A DNA stretch of 64,000 nt from JAAELZ01 sp965223465 (GCA_965223465.1 OZ245025.1:1178001-1242000); one strand, 5' to 3'; shown: positions 17,690-31,377, numbered from the stretch's first letter. Program-made: numbers and translations. Notes: generated from the letters alone by a model not told the origin.

Positions 17690-18472
17690 ATGCGCTTTTT
17701 AATTATATTACCTATTGTTTTTACAGTAGCAATGCTTCTCGATTCTTGTGGGGAAACTGAATCATCTAGCGGTTCAGGGATTGGAGGCACGGGCATTACG
17801 CGAATTAAAGGCAATGTCGCCCAAGTAGATAATCAAAAAGTAGCAATTAGTAACATTGGTAACAATCACTATTTTGCGAAAGAAATTGGCAATTGGATCG
17901 TTCCAGTTAGTTTTGCTCAGACAGCTGGATTAGCAAGCCTCACCGTTTCTGGAGGTGGTCAATCAGTCAAGATCCATCAAAATGGCCAGTTTGTACTATC
18001 GAATGTTAAGCCCAGCACGAGTTTTGTTCTAACCTTCACTGTAAATGGCAGACAAAATATCGACATGGGAATCGGCCAAGTAAATATGGGAGCTGTTGTA
18101 ACAGTCAAAGACATTGTCATTGATACGCGCAGAGGATCTGCCAGACCAGATAGTGTTAATACAGAAGTACCAGATAAAGACGAACCAGATAAAGAAGATG
18201 AGAATGAGGAAGAGGATACAAATAAGAATATAGACGAATCGACTGATGGGGATAATGGGGATGATGGGGATAATGGGGATGATGGGGATGATGGGGATGA
18301 TGGGGATGATGGGGATGATGGGGATGATGGGGATGATGGGGATGATGGGGATGATGGGGATGATGGGGATAATGGGGATGATGGGGATGATGGGGATAAT
18401 GGGGATGATGGGGATGATGGGGATGATGGGGATGACGGGGATGACGGGGCCTCTGGCGATAACGATGACTAA
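17690..18472 (+). CDS. Secreted DUF5666-like protein with Asp/Gly-Asp repeat tail
   Basis: A 260-residue exported protein. Residues 1-19 form a signal sequence ending at Cys20 in LDSC, an imperfect lipobox (Asp at -2). The Ser/Gly linker GSGIGGTGI is typical of DUF5666-type lipoproteins. A small beta-rich domain follows to about residue 150, then an acidic Glu/Asp/Lys stretch, then about 23 GDD or GDN triplets ending in ASGDNDD. The acidic tail should bind cations. It is encoded by a 9-bp tandem repeat, so copy number can change without breaking the frame. The partner DUF6502 gene is divergent, 135 bp away. Confidence 0.65.
   Translation: MRFLIILPIVFTVAMLLDSCGETESSSGSGIGGTGITRIKGNVAQVDNQKVAISNIGNNHYFAKEIGNWIVPVSFAQTAGLASLTVSGGGQSVKIHQNGQFVLSNVKPSTSFVLTFTVNGRQNIDMGIGQVNMGAVVTVKDIVIDTRRGSARPDSVNTEVPDKDEPDKEDENEEEDTNKNIDESTDGDNGDDGDNGDDGDDGDDGDDGDDGDDGDDGDDGDDGDDGDNGDDGDDGDNGDDGDDGDDGDDGDDGASGDNDD
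18244..18449 (+). repeat. 9-bp tandem repeat (GGGGATGAT unit)
   Basis: About 23 tandem copies of GGGGATGAT, with a few GATAAT variants near both ends and GATGAC near the 3' end. The array lies wholly within the acidic tail of the DUF5666-like gene. The unit is a multiple of three, so slippage would change the tail length by GDD steps. Confidence 0.95.
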
Positions 18473-18622
18473 AACAGTGGTTAAGAGGCGTTCACAATAA
18501 ATGTAGTAAGGAATAGCTCATAAAGTTAAATAGTGAAGACTACTAAACTCGGTCATATGCTCCACGAGCTTCTAACATGGTTTACAGGAATATTAAAAAA
18601 TACTGTTTAGTGAATTAGTATT

Positions 18623-19264
18623 ATGGTTTCAAATTTGAAAGCTCTATTGGTAGATGATCATCCCCTATTTCTTGACGGCTTGAATCTGATGTTGAGGCAA
18701 CAAAATATCGATGTTGTCACCGCTGAGAACACGCTATCTGCGCTGACTGTAGTCGATAGAGAAAAGCACTTTGATATCATCTTATTGGATTTGATTATGC
18801 CGGGGTTAGATGGTTATGCACTGATCACAGCGTTACACGAGCGCCAGATTTATACTCCTATCATAGTCGTATCTGCGTTGGAAAATACAGATAGCATATC
18901 TCGAGCGCTAAAACTTGGTGCATTGGGATACCTACCTAAGAGTATTCGCACAGATCAGATAGAGAAAGCAATTGAAAGTGTGTTAGCCGGTAAAATATAT
19001 ATTGCACCAGAACTAAATTTTAACGCTACTCAGGAAACAAGGTCTGGCAGAAAGCGTGCATTTTGTGTAAATAATGAGTTACCCAAACGTCAACTAGATG
19101 TTCTCGCCTTAACGGCGGAAGGATATAGTAACAGTGAAATCGCTCTAGCGATGAACGTTGCAGAAGTAACGGTTAAATACCATCTGCAAGTGATCTTTAG
19201 AAGATTGAATGTGAGCAATAGAACAGCATGCGTTAAACAGGCTAAAGAGCTGGGTATAATATAA
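18623..19264 (+). CDS. NarL/LuxR-type response regulator
   Basis: A 213-residue two-component regulator. The receiver domain (residues 1-125) has acidic residues in LLVDDHP, the phosphoacceptor Asp in ILLDLIMPG near residue 55, and the conserved Lys in LPKS near residue 105. The LuxR-type helix-turn-helix spans about residues 150-213, with LPKRQLDVLALTAEGYSNSE and VKYHLQVIFRRLNV. No histidine kinase is adjacent, so it is an orphan here. The leader is AT-rich without a strong ribosome-binding site. Confidence 0.9.
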   Translation: MVSNLKALLVDDHPLFLDGLNLMLRQQNIDVVTAENTLSALTVVDREKHFDIILLDLIMPGLDGYALITALHERQIYTPIIVVSALENTDSISRALKLGALGYLPKSIRTDQIEKAIESVLAGKIYIAPELNFNATQETRSGRKRAFCVNNELPKRQLDVLALTAEGYSNSEIALAMNVAEVTVKYHLQVIFRRLNVSNRTACVKQAKELGII

Positions 19265-19355
19265 AAGCTCACACACCGCTTACGACTTATAATAGTTCCG
19301 ATTTTATCTGAGACTGGTTAAATCGAACGAGGCGCAGTCGAACTTGATTTGGTGA

Positions 19356-19541
19356 GGGTTACCCGCTTTGATAGATGTGGTTCATTTCTACATCGACGCA
19401 AATGAGGTTACCCCCAAGATTCATACTACCGATAAAATCATTAAACCCAAAGTCGGACTGCTCAATCTCACTAAAGTACGGGGCAATTTATGCAGCTCGA
19501 GTTTTGTTCTTGGGTGCTTCGCTTTAAAAAATCAAACATAA
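19356..19541 (+). pseudogene. Degenerate transposase fragment (HTH N-terminus)
   Basis: An open stretch encodes HTTDKIIKPKVGLLNLTK followed by GN and VLGCF spaced as in the helix-turn-helix start of IS481/IS3-like transposases. Those commonly read KVGLLNLAxELGN and then VMGFSR. Only about 40 residues match, with many substitutions and no start codon or catalytic core. The rest of the 300-base gap 19265-19568 shows nothing else. It is most likely a decayed insertion-sequence remnant; a chance resemblance is possible. Confidence 0.45.
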
Positions 19542-19568
19542 ATTTCAAAATCAACTGAATCATCCCCC

Positions 19569-21908
19569 TCACTCCACTGGCGGAGGCGCCAATATCTCCC
19601 GTTTACCATGCTCCAGAGGCCCCACCACACCCTGCTCTTCCATGGTTTCGATCATGCGCGCTGCGCGGTTATAACCCACTCGCAAATATCGCTGCACCGC
19701 AGAGATAGACGCTTTACGTTCTTTGGTCACGAAAAACACCGCGCGATCATAAAGCTCATCTATTTCTTCTTCCTGGCTGCCACCTTCACCCCCAACGCCG
19801 CCAAAATCTGAGCCCGTATCTGCTTCGGTAATCTCGTCAATATACACTGGTTCACCCATCTGGCGCAGATGCCGAGTAACATTTCGTACTTCATCATCGG
19901 ATACAAATGCACCATGCACCCGCACCGGGTAGGCAGTGCCCGGTGGCATAAACAACATGTCACCCTGACCCAGCAATTGCTCGGCGCCCATTTGATCCAA
20001 AACGGTTCTGGAATCCGCACGTGAAGAAACCTGAAAAGCGATGCGGCTCGGCACGTTAGCTTTGATTAATCCGGTTACCACATCAACTGAAGGACGCTGT
20101 GTCGCCAGTACAAGATGGATGCCTGCAGCGCGCGCGCGTTGCGCGATACGAATAATGACTTCTTCGATTTTCTTCTTGGTAATCATCATCAAATCAGCCA
20201 ACTCATCAACGATGACAACAATATATGGAAAGACGGTTAAATCATCTGCTTGTGCTTCTGGGTTAGATTCATCCGGTTCGAATAAAGGATCCTTGATGAC
20301 ATTACCTTTGTTAGCGGCGGTTTCAATTTTTTTGTTATAAGCTGCAATATTACGCACGCCTAATTTGGACATCAGTAAGAACCGTCTGTCCATCTCACCA
20401 ATACACCAGCGCAACGCATTGGCTGCTTTTTTCATATCCGTTACCACCGGTGTAAGTAAATGTGGAATATCTTCATACACCGACAATTCCAACATTTTAG
20501 GGTCAACCATAATCAATCGCACTTGCTCCGGCGTTCGACTATAAACAATACTCATGATCAAGGTATTGATGCACACTGATTTACCCGAACCCGTGGTCCC
20601 GGCAACCAGTAAATGTGGCGTTTTGGATAGCTCTGTGACAACTGGTTTGCCTGCTATATCCTTGCCTAGCGCGATTGGCAAAGGCCCTTTTTGTTTCTCG
20701 AACTCATCCGAAGATAAGGTTTCGGTTAAATACACAATCTCACGCGATTGATTGGGTATTTCGATACCCATAAACGGCTTGCCTGGTATATTTTCTACCA
20801 CGCGAATGCTGACAACTGATAGTGCACGTGCTAGATCTCTGGATAAGCCCACTACTTGGCTGGCCTTGATACCGGCGGCCAACTCAATTTCAAATCGAGT
20901 TATGACCGGCCCGGGCTGCACGGACTCAACGGTAATATCAATATTGAAATCCTTGAGCTTTTTGATCAGCAAATCAGACATCATGTTGAGCTCACGCTTG
21001 GAATAGCCATGCTCAGACTTAACCACCGGATCCAAGATGGCCAAAGGTGGTAAATCACCTTTGGTCTCAGATACAAACAAAGGCATTTGCTTTTCTTTTT
21101 CTACGCGTTTACTCGGTGTTGGCGCATTGATTTTGGGTGCGATCTTGGGCGGTTTTTTATTCACCATCTTCTCACGAATGGTGCTCACGCTTTCAGTTCG
21201 ACGTTTGCGCTCTTTAGCGCCTTTAATTTCATCGCTGATTCCGCTAAATTTTGCCTTGAGCCGATCAAATAGGGAGAAGCCTTTCTCCCCCAGCCAATCC
21301 ATCAAACGAAACCACGAAAGCCGTGTCACCATGGTCACACCGGACAAAAACAACCCTAGGGAGATCAAGGTAGATCCCACCACCCCAAATTTGGGCAAAA
21401 TTGTGTTGACCATCATATCACCGAGCATGCCGCCTGAGACATAGGGCAAGGCGACCGGGTCTTCAATATACAAATTATCCAGGGTGGTAGCACCGATCAT
21501 GGCAAATACGAAACCGATGACGGGTGAAATGATAGAAGACGCGTGGAAAGTTTCCGCCTTAAACTCGCGCTCATCAATTAGATGCCAGGCAGCTGCTGCA
21601 ATCAGCACGATCAACAAATAAGCCATCTTGCCGAATACGTTGAACATGAAATCCGCTATCCAAGCACCAACCCCACCCCCCCAATTCTCCACCGGCCCGT
21701 TCGAGCTAATTTGAAACGGCCCCGGGTCGGTCGATGAGTACGAAATAAGGCTAATAAACAAATAAAAAGCCACCGCAGCCAGTAGTAACAAACCGCCTTC
21801 TTTTATGATGGTTCCTAGCGCAGGTGCCTTGGATTGATTGGATTTGTTGGCTGTTATAGTATTTTTCCCTGCCCTTGGTTTAGTGCTAGATTTGATGTTT
21901 TTTACCAC
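19569..21908 (-). CDS. ftsK: DNA translocase FtsK
   Basis: A 779-residue FtsK/SpoIIIE translocase. The N-terminus has about four membrane segments (residues 30-200) that anchor it at the septum. A linker of about 100 basic residues follows. The motor has Walker A GTTGSGKSVC near residue 430 and Walker B VIVDELADLMM. The C-terminal gamma winged helix (SISAVQRYLRVGYNRAARM) recognises KOPS. It pumps chromosome ends through the division site and activates XerCD. The linker is short compared with the 1329-residue E. coli protein. The reading frame starts at GTG (21908). trxB is divergent. Confidence 0.96.
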   Translation of the reverse strand: MVKNIKSSTKPRAGKNTITANKSNQSKAPALGTIIKEGGLLLLAAVAFYLFISLISYSSTDPGPFQISSNGPVENWGGGVGAWIADFMFNVFGKMAYLLIVLIAAAAWHLIDEREFKAETFHASSIISPVIGFVFAMIGATTLDNLYIEDPVALPYVSGGMLGDMMVNTILPKFGVVGSTLISLGLFLSGVTMVTRLSWFRLMDWLGEKGFSLFDRLKAKFSGISDEIKGAKERKRRTESVSTIREKMVNKKPPKIAPKINAPTPSKRVEKEKQMPLFVSETKGDLPPLAILDPVVKSEHGYSKRELNMMSDLLIKKLKDFNIDITVESVQPGPVITRFEIELAAGIKASQVVGLSRDLARALSVVSIRVVENIPGKPFMGIEIPNQSREIVYLTETLSSDEFEKQKGPLPIALGKDIAGKPVVTELSKTPHLLVAGTTGSGKSVCINTLIMSIVYSRTPEQVRLIMVDPKMLELSVYEDIPHLLTPVVTDMKKAANALRWCIGEMDRRFLLMSKLGVRNIAAYNKKIETAANKGNVIKDPLFEPDESNPEAQADDLTVFPYIVVIVDELADLMMITKKKIEEVIIRIAQRARAAGIHLVLATQRPSVDVVTGLIKANVPSRIAFQVSSRADSRTVLDQMGAEQLLGQGDMLFMPPGTAYPVRVHGAFVSDDEVRNVTRHLRQMGEPVYIDEITEADTGSDFGGVGGEGGSQEEEIDELYDRAVFFVTKERKASISAVQRYLRVGYNRAARMIETMEEQGVVGPLEHGKREILAPPPVE

Positions 21909-22029
21909 TGATGAAGCATACGATTTTTGATTGGTGCAATTTTATCATGACCTACCTGTTAAGGTTCTATCTTCTATCATTGCACCTAAGTACAATTAGC
22001 GCCGTTTAAAATAATTAAAGAAAATACTT

Positions 22030-22989
22030 ATGTCTGAAACACAACATCATCGCCTTTTAATTTTAGGCTCAGGCCCTGCGGGGTATACCGCCGCGATCTA
22101 TGCTGCGAGAGCGAATTTAAAGCCAGTGCTGATTACCGGGCTTGAACAAGGTGGCCAGCTTACCACCACCACGGACGTCGATAACTGGCCAGGTGAAGCA
22201 AAGGGAATTCAAGGCCCGCAACTGATGGAGAACATGCTTGCGCAGGCTAAACGATTTGATACTGAAATCATTTTCGACCATATCACGCGTGTAGATCTGG
22301 AAAAAACGCCATATTATCTTGAAGGCGATAGTGCAAAATATACCTGCGATGCGCTGATCATTTGTACGGGCGCTTCGGCCAAATATCTCGGGCTAGAATC
22401 TGAGCAAGCCTACAAAGGTAAAGGCGTTTCTGCCTGCGCGACTTGTGACGGGTTTTTCTATCGCAACCAGAAAGTGGCGGTTATCGGGGGTGGTAACACC
22501 GCAGTAGAAGAAGCACTCTATCTATCCAATATCGCTTCTGAGGTGGTGTTGGTCCACCGCCGTGATGAACTGCGTGCTGAAGCGATCATGGTCGACCATA
22601 TCATGGAAAAAACCACCGAGAATGGCGGCAATATTACTATTGAATGGGACCATGTTCTGGATGAAGTGTTAGGTGATGATGCGGGTGTCGCCGGTATGCG
22701 GGTAAAGAATGTCAAGGATGGCAGCACCAAAGAACACGCCTTAATGGGAGTATTTATTGCTATCGGTCATAGCCCCAATACCGGAATTTTCGCAGACCAA
22801 CTAGATATGGTAGGCGGATATCTGATCACTAAAGGTGGGCTAGACGGAGACGCTACTCAAACCTCTAAACCAGGCGTGTTTGCCGCGGGTGACGTCATGG
22901 ATCACGTCTATCGTCAGGCAGTTACTTCAGCGGGTACGGGTTGCATGGCAGCCTTAGATGCAGAACGCTATTTGAAGAGCTTGAAATAG
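22030..22989 (+). CDS. trxB: Thioredoxin reductase
   Basis: A 319-residue low-molecular-weight NADPH-thioredoxin reductase. FAD binding is shown by GSGPAGYTAAIYAARA near residue 13. The redox-active pair is in CATC near residue 138, and the NADPH site GGGNTAVEEA lies near residue 155. A C-terminal FAD motif with FAAGDV follows. It keeps thioredoxin reduced in the cytoplasm. It is divergent from ftsK and is followed after 18 bases by an Smr gene on the same strand. Confidence 0.97.
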   Translation: MSETQHHRLLILGSGPAGYTAAIYAARANLKPVLITGLEQGGQLTTTTDVDNWPGEAKGIQGPQLMENMLAQAKRFDTEIIFDHITRVDLEKTPYYLEGDSAKYTCDALIICTGASAKYLGLESEQAYKGKGVSACATCDGFFYRNQKVAVIGGGNTAVEEALYLSNIASEVVLVHRRDELRAEAIMVDHIMEKTTENGGNITIEWDHVLDEVLGDDAGVAGMRVKNVKDGSTKEHALMGVFIAIGHSPNTGIFADQLDMVGGYLITKGGLDGDATQTSKPGVFAAGDVMDHVYRQAVTSAGTGCMAALDAERYLKSLK

Positions 22990-23007
22990 ACATATAGCTT
23001 AGGCTCA

Positions 23008-23559
23008 ATGGCGGAAGACGACGTAGACTTTAGACTGGCGATGCAAGGGGTACGTCGTTTAAAAAAGACAACGACACCCCCGGTTCCCCGTAAGCCTATT
23101 GAAGATAAGGAACTACGTACTCGCGCTCAAACCCTACCCAATTATTCATCTGCAAGTAGTGATCAAGAAATAAACTCTTATCGGCCTGATGACGCACTTG
23201 GTCAGTCCAGCGAATCGGGTGCCGAGCATTTGTTTTTCCTGCGCCAAGGCCAGCAAAAAAAGGTCCTACGTGATCTTAAAAGAGGCAAACGTTATGTTAT
23301 CGAGACGGTTGTCGATTTACATGGGCTTACCCAGATCAAAGCGCAAGCCTCAATCAACCAAGCCATTGTTGAGTTGCCTGTGAACACGCTAAGCTGCATA
23401 CTCGTTATTCATGGTAAAGGGCTGCGCTCCGCTCAGGGGCCGGTGCTGAAAGAATTTACCGCTCGCTATCTTAAAACTCTGCCCGAGGTAAAGGCCTACT
23501 GTTCAGCCCAAACGTGTGATGGTGGAACCGGCGCACTTTATGTATTACTTCGACCATAA
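23008..23559 (+). CDS. Smr-domain protein, SmrA-like
   Basis: A 183-residue protein. A charged N-terminal half is followed by a C-terminal Smr domain with DLHGLT near residue 110, IHGKGLRS near 143 and a GGTGALYVLL end. Smr domains are nucleases; in E. coli SmrA and SmrB are 183-187 residues long, and SmrB cleaves mRNA at collided ribosomes. Sequence features near the end (VKAYC, GGTGA) are closer to SmrA, which is less understood. It follows trxB closely and may share its transcript. Confidence 0.88.
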   Translation: MAEDDVDFRLAMQGVRRLKKTTTPPVPRKPIEDKELRTRAQTLPNYSSASSDQEINSYRPDDALGQSSESGAEHLFFLRQGQQKKVLRDLKRGKRYVIETVVDLHGLTQIKAQASINQAIVELPVNTLSCILVIHGKGLRSAQGPVLKEFTARYLKTLPEVKAYCSAQTCDGGTGALYVLLRP

Positions 23560-23633
23560 CCCACAATCTTGTTGTGTTTGACCTCTACGCTCTTTGATTA
23601 AGGTTAAATTGCAGAATCAAGTTATTTCACCAC

Positions 23634-28088
<4,455 letters not shown>

Positions 28089-28150
28089 CTTAAAAGACTA
28101 TAGGTTTTGTCTAATTGAGCACACTAAATAATCAGTGTAGATATAAGACC

Positions 28151-29197
28151 TTATTGGCAAGTACCTGTTTGAATACAATTTTCCATTTCTTTAATTAAAA
28201 AATCATCCTGACCACCCTTGTTAATATTCGCACTGACACTCGCATTCGGCGCTGAGCAGTTATCTCTTTTCCACAGACCAATATCTTCTTCCAGATTGAC
28301 TTCGTTCCATTTCGGGTGCCCGGTACTCCTGAGTTCACCGATATTCGAACGGATTGCCTCACCAAGTATTCCCAATTCATTACAACGCCGGCGGTAATAA
28401 GATGTTTGTTTACGCGAAAAATCAAAACCAACCAAAACAGCCTTCACCGCAATCGTTGGGACATCCTGCTCAAGCCATGCATAGTCTGCGGGCGTGAGAA
28501 CAGCCGATTTGTACTCCTGCAACATTTTGGGATCGTTTAAAGGAACCATATGAACGTTCTCAGCAAGCGCTTGATATTTTGGATTATCTTTGACTTGTTC
28601 AATCGTACTAAATAACTCAACGGGTTTGCCCGCTACATAAAACATCGCATCAGCCTTATCGGTTAACACCGCAGTGGCCCCTTCAGCAGGGCCAAGATTC
28701 AGACGCTGGCCAGGCTCGATACCCATTATATGCAAAAGATTTGTCGTCGTTAGCCAATTGCCACTCCCCTTAGTACCAACAACCACCCGTTTTCCTTGAA
28801 GGTCAGCAATGCTATTCACACTGGTTCTCGCATAAAGATGCACCTCTTCATCGTAAAAAGGAAAAATCAGACGTAAGCGCCTCGCGATACGCTGCATACT
28901 AGGATCGCTTGAGCGCGTCAGAAACCCCAGCACATCTGATTGCACAATACCCACACCTGCATTTTCCTTACTTACCATGCGGCGTATATTGGCTAAAGAG
29001 CCCTCAGACTCTTTAACCAGCAATTCTAAACCGGTGCCATTGGTTGCCTTAGCCATATCCTGACCAAACTTAATATAGGTTCCAGTTGACGAACCAGTAA
29101 CTACTCCGAGCTTATTCGGGTTATCTACTCGTGCATAACTTGAGAAACTCAGGATTGCAATAAATAGAACAAAAAATGGTTTCAAATATTTAGGCAT
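28151..29197 (-). CDS. TAXI-family TRAP-type solute-binding protein
   Basis: A 348-residue periplasmic binding protein. The start at 29197 is chosen because GAGGGG lies just before it and residues 1-22 then form a clean signal peptide; the frame is open further, to 29269. The mature protein begins with KLGVVTGSSTGTYIKFGQD, and GVGIVQSD and GKRVVVGTKGSGNW follow, typical of the TAXI/NMT1-like fold. Such proteins usually deliver substrate to a fused TRAP DctQM permease, but none is present here. Instead the large ExeA-like ATPase follows 62 bases downstream on the same strand. The ligand is unknown. Several extra Cys occur in the C-terminal part. Confidence 0.83.
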   Translation of the reverse strand: MPKYLKPFFVLFIAILSFSSYARVDNPNKLGVVTGSSTGTYIKFGQDMAKATNGTGLELLVKESEGSLANIRRMVSKENAGVGIVQSDVLGFLTRSSDPSMQRIARRLRLIFPFYDEEVHLYARTSVNSIADLQGKRVVVGTKGSGNWLTTTNLLHIMGIEPGQRLNLGPAEGATAVLTDKADAMFYVAGKPVELFSTIEQVKDNPKYQALAENVHMVPLNDPKMLQEYKSAVLTPADYAWLEQDVPTIAVKAVLVGFDFSRKQTSYYRRRCNELGILGEAIRSNIGELRSTGHPKWNEVNLEEDIGLWKRDNCSAPNASVSANINKGGQDDFLIKEMENCIQTGTCQ

Positions 29198-29612
29198 GTT
29201 CCCCTCTTGGTATTCCGTATAAAAAAGTTCTAACCGACTAAGCTTAATCGTTTTGTTGTTTACAATCAATATCTTTGGAACGTTATCTTGACTAAAAAGT
29301 TACTGTTAAGAAGTCGTATTATTCATTTAACCAAGCCTAATCCATAGCCCATACACACACATTTTAGAATCAGCTTGGATACTTGATTTTTTACCAAAAC
29401 TAATGCCACTCATGCGCCAGTTGAGCATAAATCATCGCCCTGAAATATAAAACATATCTTTAGGGATCATTTATCTTGATATTACTGAATATGCTTCTAT
29501 ATAATCTTTATCTTATATTTTAATTTATTTAAATTATACTCGCCCAGATATGTATACACTCAGATCAGAATACTTATAAGATGCGCAAAGTATTGATTAT
29601 TGTTTTATTAGC
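29198..29612. other. AT-rich intergenic region
   Basis: About 400 bases of very AT-rich DNA between the divergent TAXI gene and the RND remnant. Apart from the promoter-like sequence at 29476-29505 I see nothing in it. It may contain the eroded 5' part of the RND gene, but no homologous reading frame is recognisable before 29613. Confidence 0.4.
29476..29505 (+). promoter_or_regulatory. Sigma-70-like promoter upstream of the RND remnant and rhodanese gene
   Basis: TTGATA (29476-29481) and TATAAT (29500-29505) are separated by 18 bases, a good match to a housekeeping promoter. It points toward the RND remnant and the rhodanese gene. Promoter-like sequences are common by chance in such AT-rich DNA. 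Confidence 0.4.
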
Positions 29613-30187
29613 CAGCCGTACAATTCCGTTGCCAATAGTCTGAAGTGGGATGGTGAGTGGCGAATTACTTACGAGACTTTTCACGATATGGGTATCGCCT
29701 ATGCGATTGGTCTGGTACTAATCTATCTGCTGGTTGTGGCACAAATTCGCTCCTACGCCGTCCCACTAATCATTATGGCTCCGATACCGATGACCATTAT
29801 TCGCGTCCTACCTGGTCATTCCCTGGTCAGCGCGGTGTTTGGGGAAGCACACAGTTTACCGCTACTTCGATGATCGCCATGATCGCATTAGCCGGTATCA
29901 TTGTTAGAAATTCGATTTTGTTGGTGGATTTTGTTAATCAGCAACTTAAATCCGGCATTGGACTGGAAGAAGCAGTAATGCAATCTGCGGTAACGCACGC
30001 CACACCCATAATCTTAACCGCGTTGGCGGCCATGGCGGGTGCATTTTTCATCCTGGATGATCCCATCTTCAAAGGCTTGACCATTTCACTTATCTTTGGC
30101 TTATTGGTCTCGACATTGTTAACCCTAATCGTCATACCTATAATGTATTACGCTTATCGTTATAGTCGTCTGTACGCACAACAATGA
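29613..30187 (+). pseudogene. RND efflux permease remnant (C-terminal end only, frameshifted)
   Basis: The segment encodes the last 190 or so residues of an RND-family permease of about 1000 residues. From 29613 one frame reads QPYNSVANSLKWDGEW and then DMGIAYAIGLVLIYLLVVAQ. Near 29840 the match moves to another frame, continuing with FTATSMIAMIALAGIIVRNS and ending at a normal C-terminus at 30187. The loss of about 80 percent of the gene plus a frameshift marks a pseudogene. The intact frame downstream of the shift still ends one base before the rhodanese ATG, so the two were once probably co-transcribed. Confidence 0.88.
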
Positions 30188-30188
30188 T

Positions 30189-30650
30189 ATGAAATATTCT
30201 CAGCTACTTGAACAAACTTGCGCGCAAATTCATGAGATCATGCCCTGGAACCTGTCTGAATACCTAGAAGAAAAGCCAGATGCTCTGATCGTTGATGTAC
30301 GTGAATCACACGAATTTGAGCGATTGCGCATAAAAGAAGCCATTACCGTCCCGCGCGGGATTTTGGAAAGTGCATGTTCTTGGGATTTTAATGAAACCGT
30401 CCCAGAGCTTGCCGCCGCGAAGAACCGCCCTATTTTGCTGATTTGTCGCTCAGGACATCGTAGCGCTTTTGCCGCCTTAAGTATGCAGATACTAGGCTTT
30501 GAAAATGTCACCTCCCTGCGCCTTGGCTTAAAAGGTCTAAACGATGAAGATCATCCTATTTACGGTGCCGGCGGTGAATTAATCGATGCTGATTTGGCCG
30601 AGGAATGGCTCAACCCACCTGTCCTGGATGCGCAACGGTCACCTGTTTAG
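30189..30650 (+). CDS. Rhodanese-like sulfurtransferase domain protein
   Basis: A 153-residue single-domain rhodanese. The active-site loop LLICRSGHRSA near residue 92 provides the persulfide Cys, and VDVRESHEFE lies near residue 36. Such proteins move sulfane sulfur to acceptors such as cyanide or thiols; the true acceptor is unknown. There is no signal peptide, so it should be cytoplasmic. It starts one base after the RND remnant and was probably the distal gene of that operon. Confidence 0.88.
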   Translation: MKYSQLLEQTCAQIHEIMPWNLSEYLEEKPDALIVDVRESHEFERLRIKEAITVPRGILESACSWDFNETVPELAAAKNRPILLICRSGHRSAFAALSMQILGFENVTSLRLGLKGLNDEDHPIYGAGGELIDADLAEEWLNPPVLDAQRSPV

Positions 30651-30747
30651 GAAAGGGTGATCGGAATATATACACCGGTGCAATGAACTTGAACCTCGCG
30701 TCCTTAAGTCATCACTAGATTCACCATTAGCCGGTGCTAATGTGTTG

Positions 30748-30753
30748 TATAAT
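30748..30753 (+). promoter_or_regulatory. TATAAT box before the c5-type cytochrome gene
   Basis: An exact TATAAT lies 35 bases upstream of the ATG at 30788, preceded by TTG. There is no good -35 hexamer at the usual distance. It argues against the upstream ATG at 30734, which would lie before the transcript start. Confidence 0.4.
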
Positions 30754-30787
30754 TCGCGCCGGATTTTACTCAATTTACTTTATCACT

Positions 30788-31333
30788 ATGAACGTATGTC
30801 ATAAGCCCCTGATTTCCTGCTTCGTTTTTGTGTCTTTTATTACCATGAATGGTCTAGTAATGGCAGACAATGCGGATGATATTCGTCTGCGGGTTCAAAA
30901 AGTAGGCAAACTTAATATTGTGAGCGAGCCAGCTGCAGCACCAGCTTCGGACGCAGCACCAGCTGCCACAGAAACACCTGCAGCTGCAACCGCAGCAGCA
31001 ACCTCAACTCCTCAAAGCACCGCAGCAGCGCCTGCAGCCGAATCCAGTGGGGAAGCAGCAGTGGTCGCTTCAGGGGCCGCACCTGCGGATACAAACAATG
31101 ATGTAGCACAGCTATATCAAGCCAGTTGCTTTGCCTGCCACGGCACGGGTGTCCTCGAGGCGCCTAAGTTAGGCGACAAAGCCGCCTGGGAACCACGTAT
31201 CGCACAAGGGAATGATGTCATGATGGAACATGTCATCAAAGGATTTAATGCCATGCCACCGCGGGGCGCAACCACTCTAAGTGACGAACAACTGGCACAA
31301 ATCGTAGATTATATGGTCAAATCAGTGCAATAA
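30788..31333 (+). CDS. Cytochrome c5-type monohaem protein with Ala/Pro linker
   Basis: A 181-residue periplasmic c-type cytochrome. A signal peptide (about residues 1-27, ending near MADNAD) is followed by a low-complexity linker rich in Ala, Pro, Thr and Ser (about residues 45-105). A c5-like haem domain follows, with CFACH binding haem c and AMPPRG supplying the Met ligand. The linker suggests tethering or reach to a partner. The start at 30788 is preferred over 30734 because of the TATAAT at 30748. An intrinsic terminator follows at 31378. Confidence 0.88.
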   Translation: MNVCHKPLISCFVFVSFITMNGLVMADNADDIRLRVQKVGKLNIVSEPAAAPASDAAPAATETPAAATAAATSTPQSTAAAPAAESSGEAAVVASGAAPADTNNDVAQLYQASCFACHGTGVLEAPKLGDKAAWEPRIAQGNDVMMEHVIKGFNAMPPRGATTLSDEQLAQIVDYMVKSVQ

Positions 31334-31377
31334 TTTATCTCCATCGAAGCAGCGATTATCTCGCTGCAAATGGTTAA

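Noticed and set aside
18246..18500. 84-codon frame encoding a Met/Gly repeat within the 9-bp array
   Set aside because: It is the +1 frame of the acidic repeat in the DUF5666-like gene and has no independent support.
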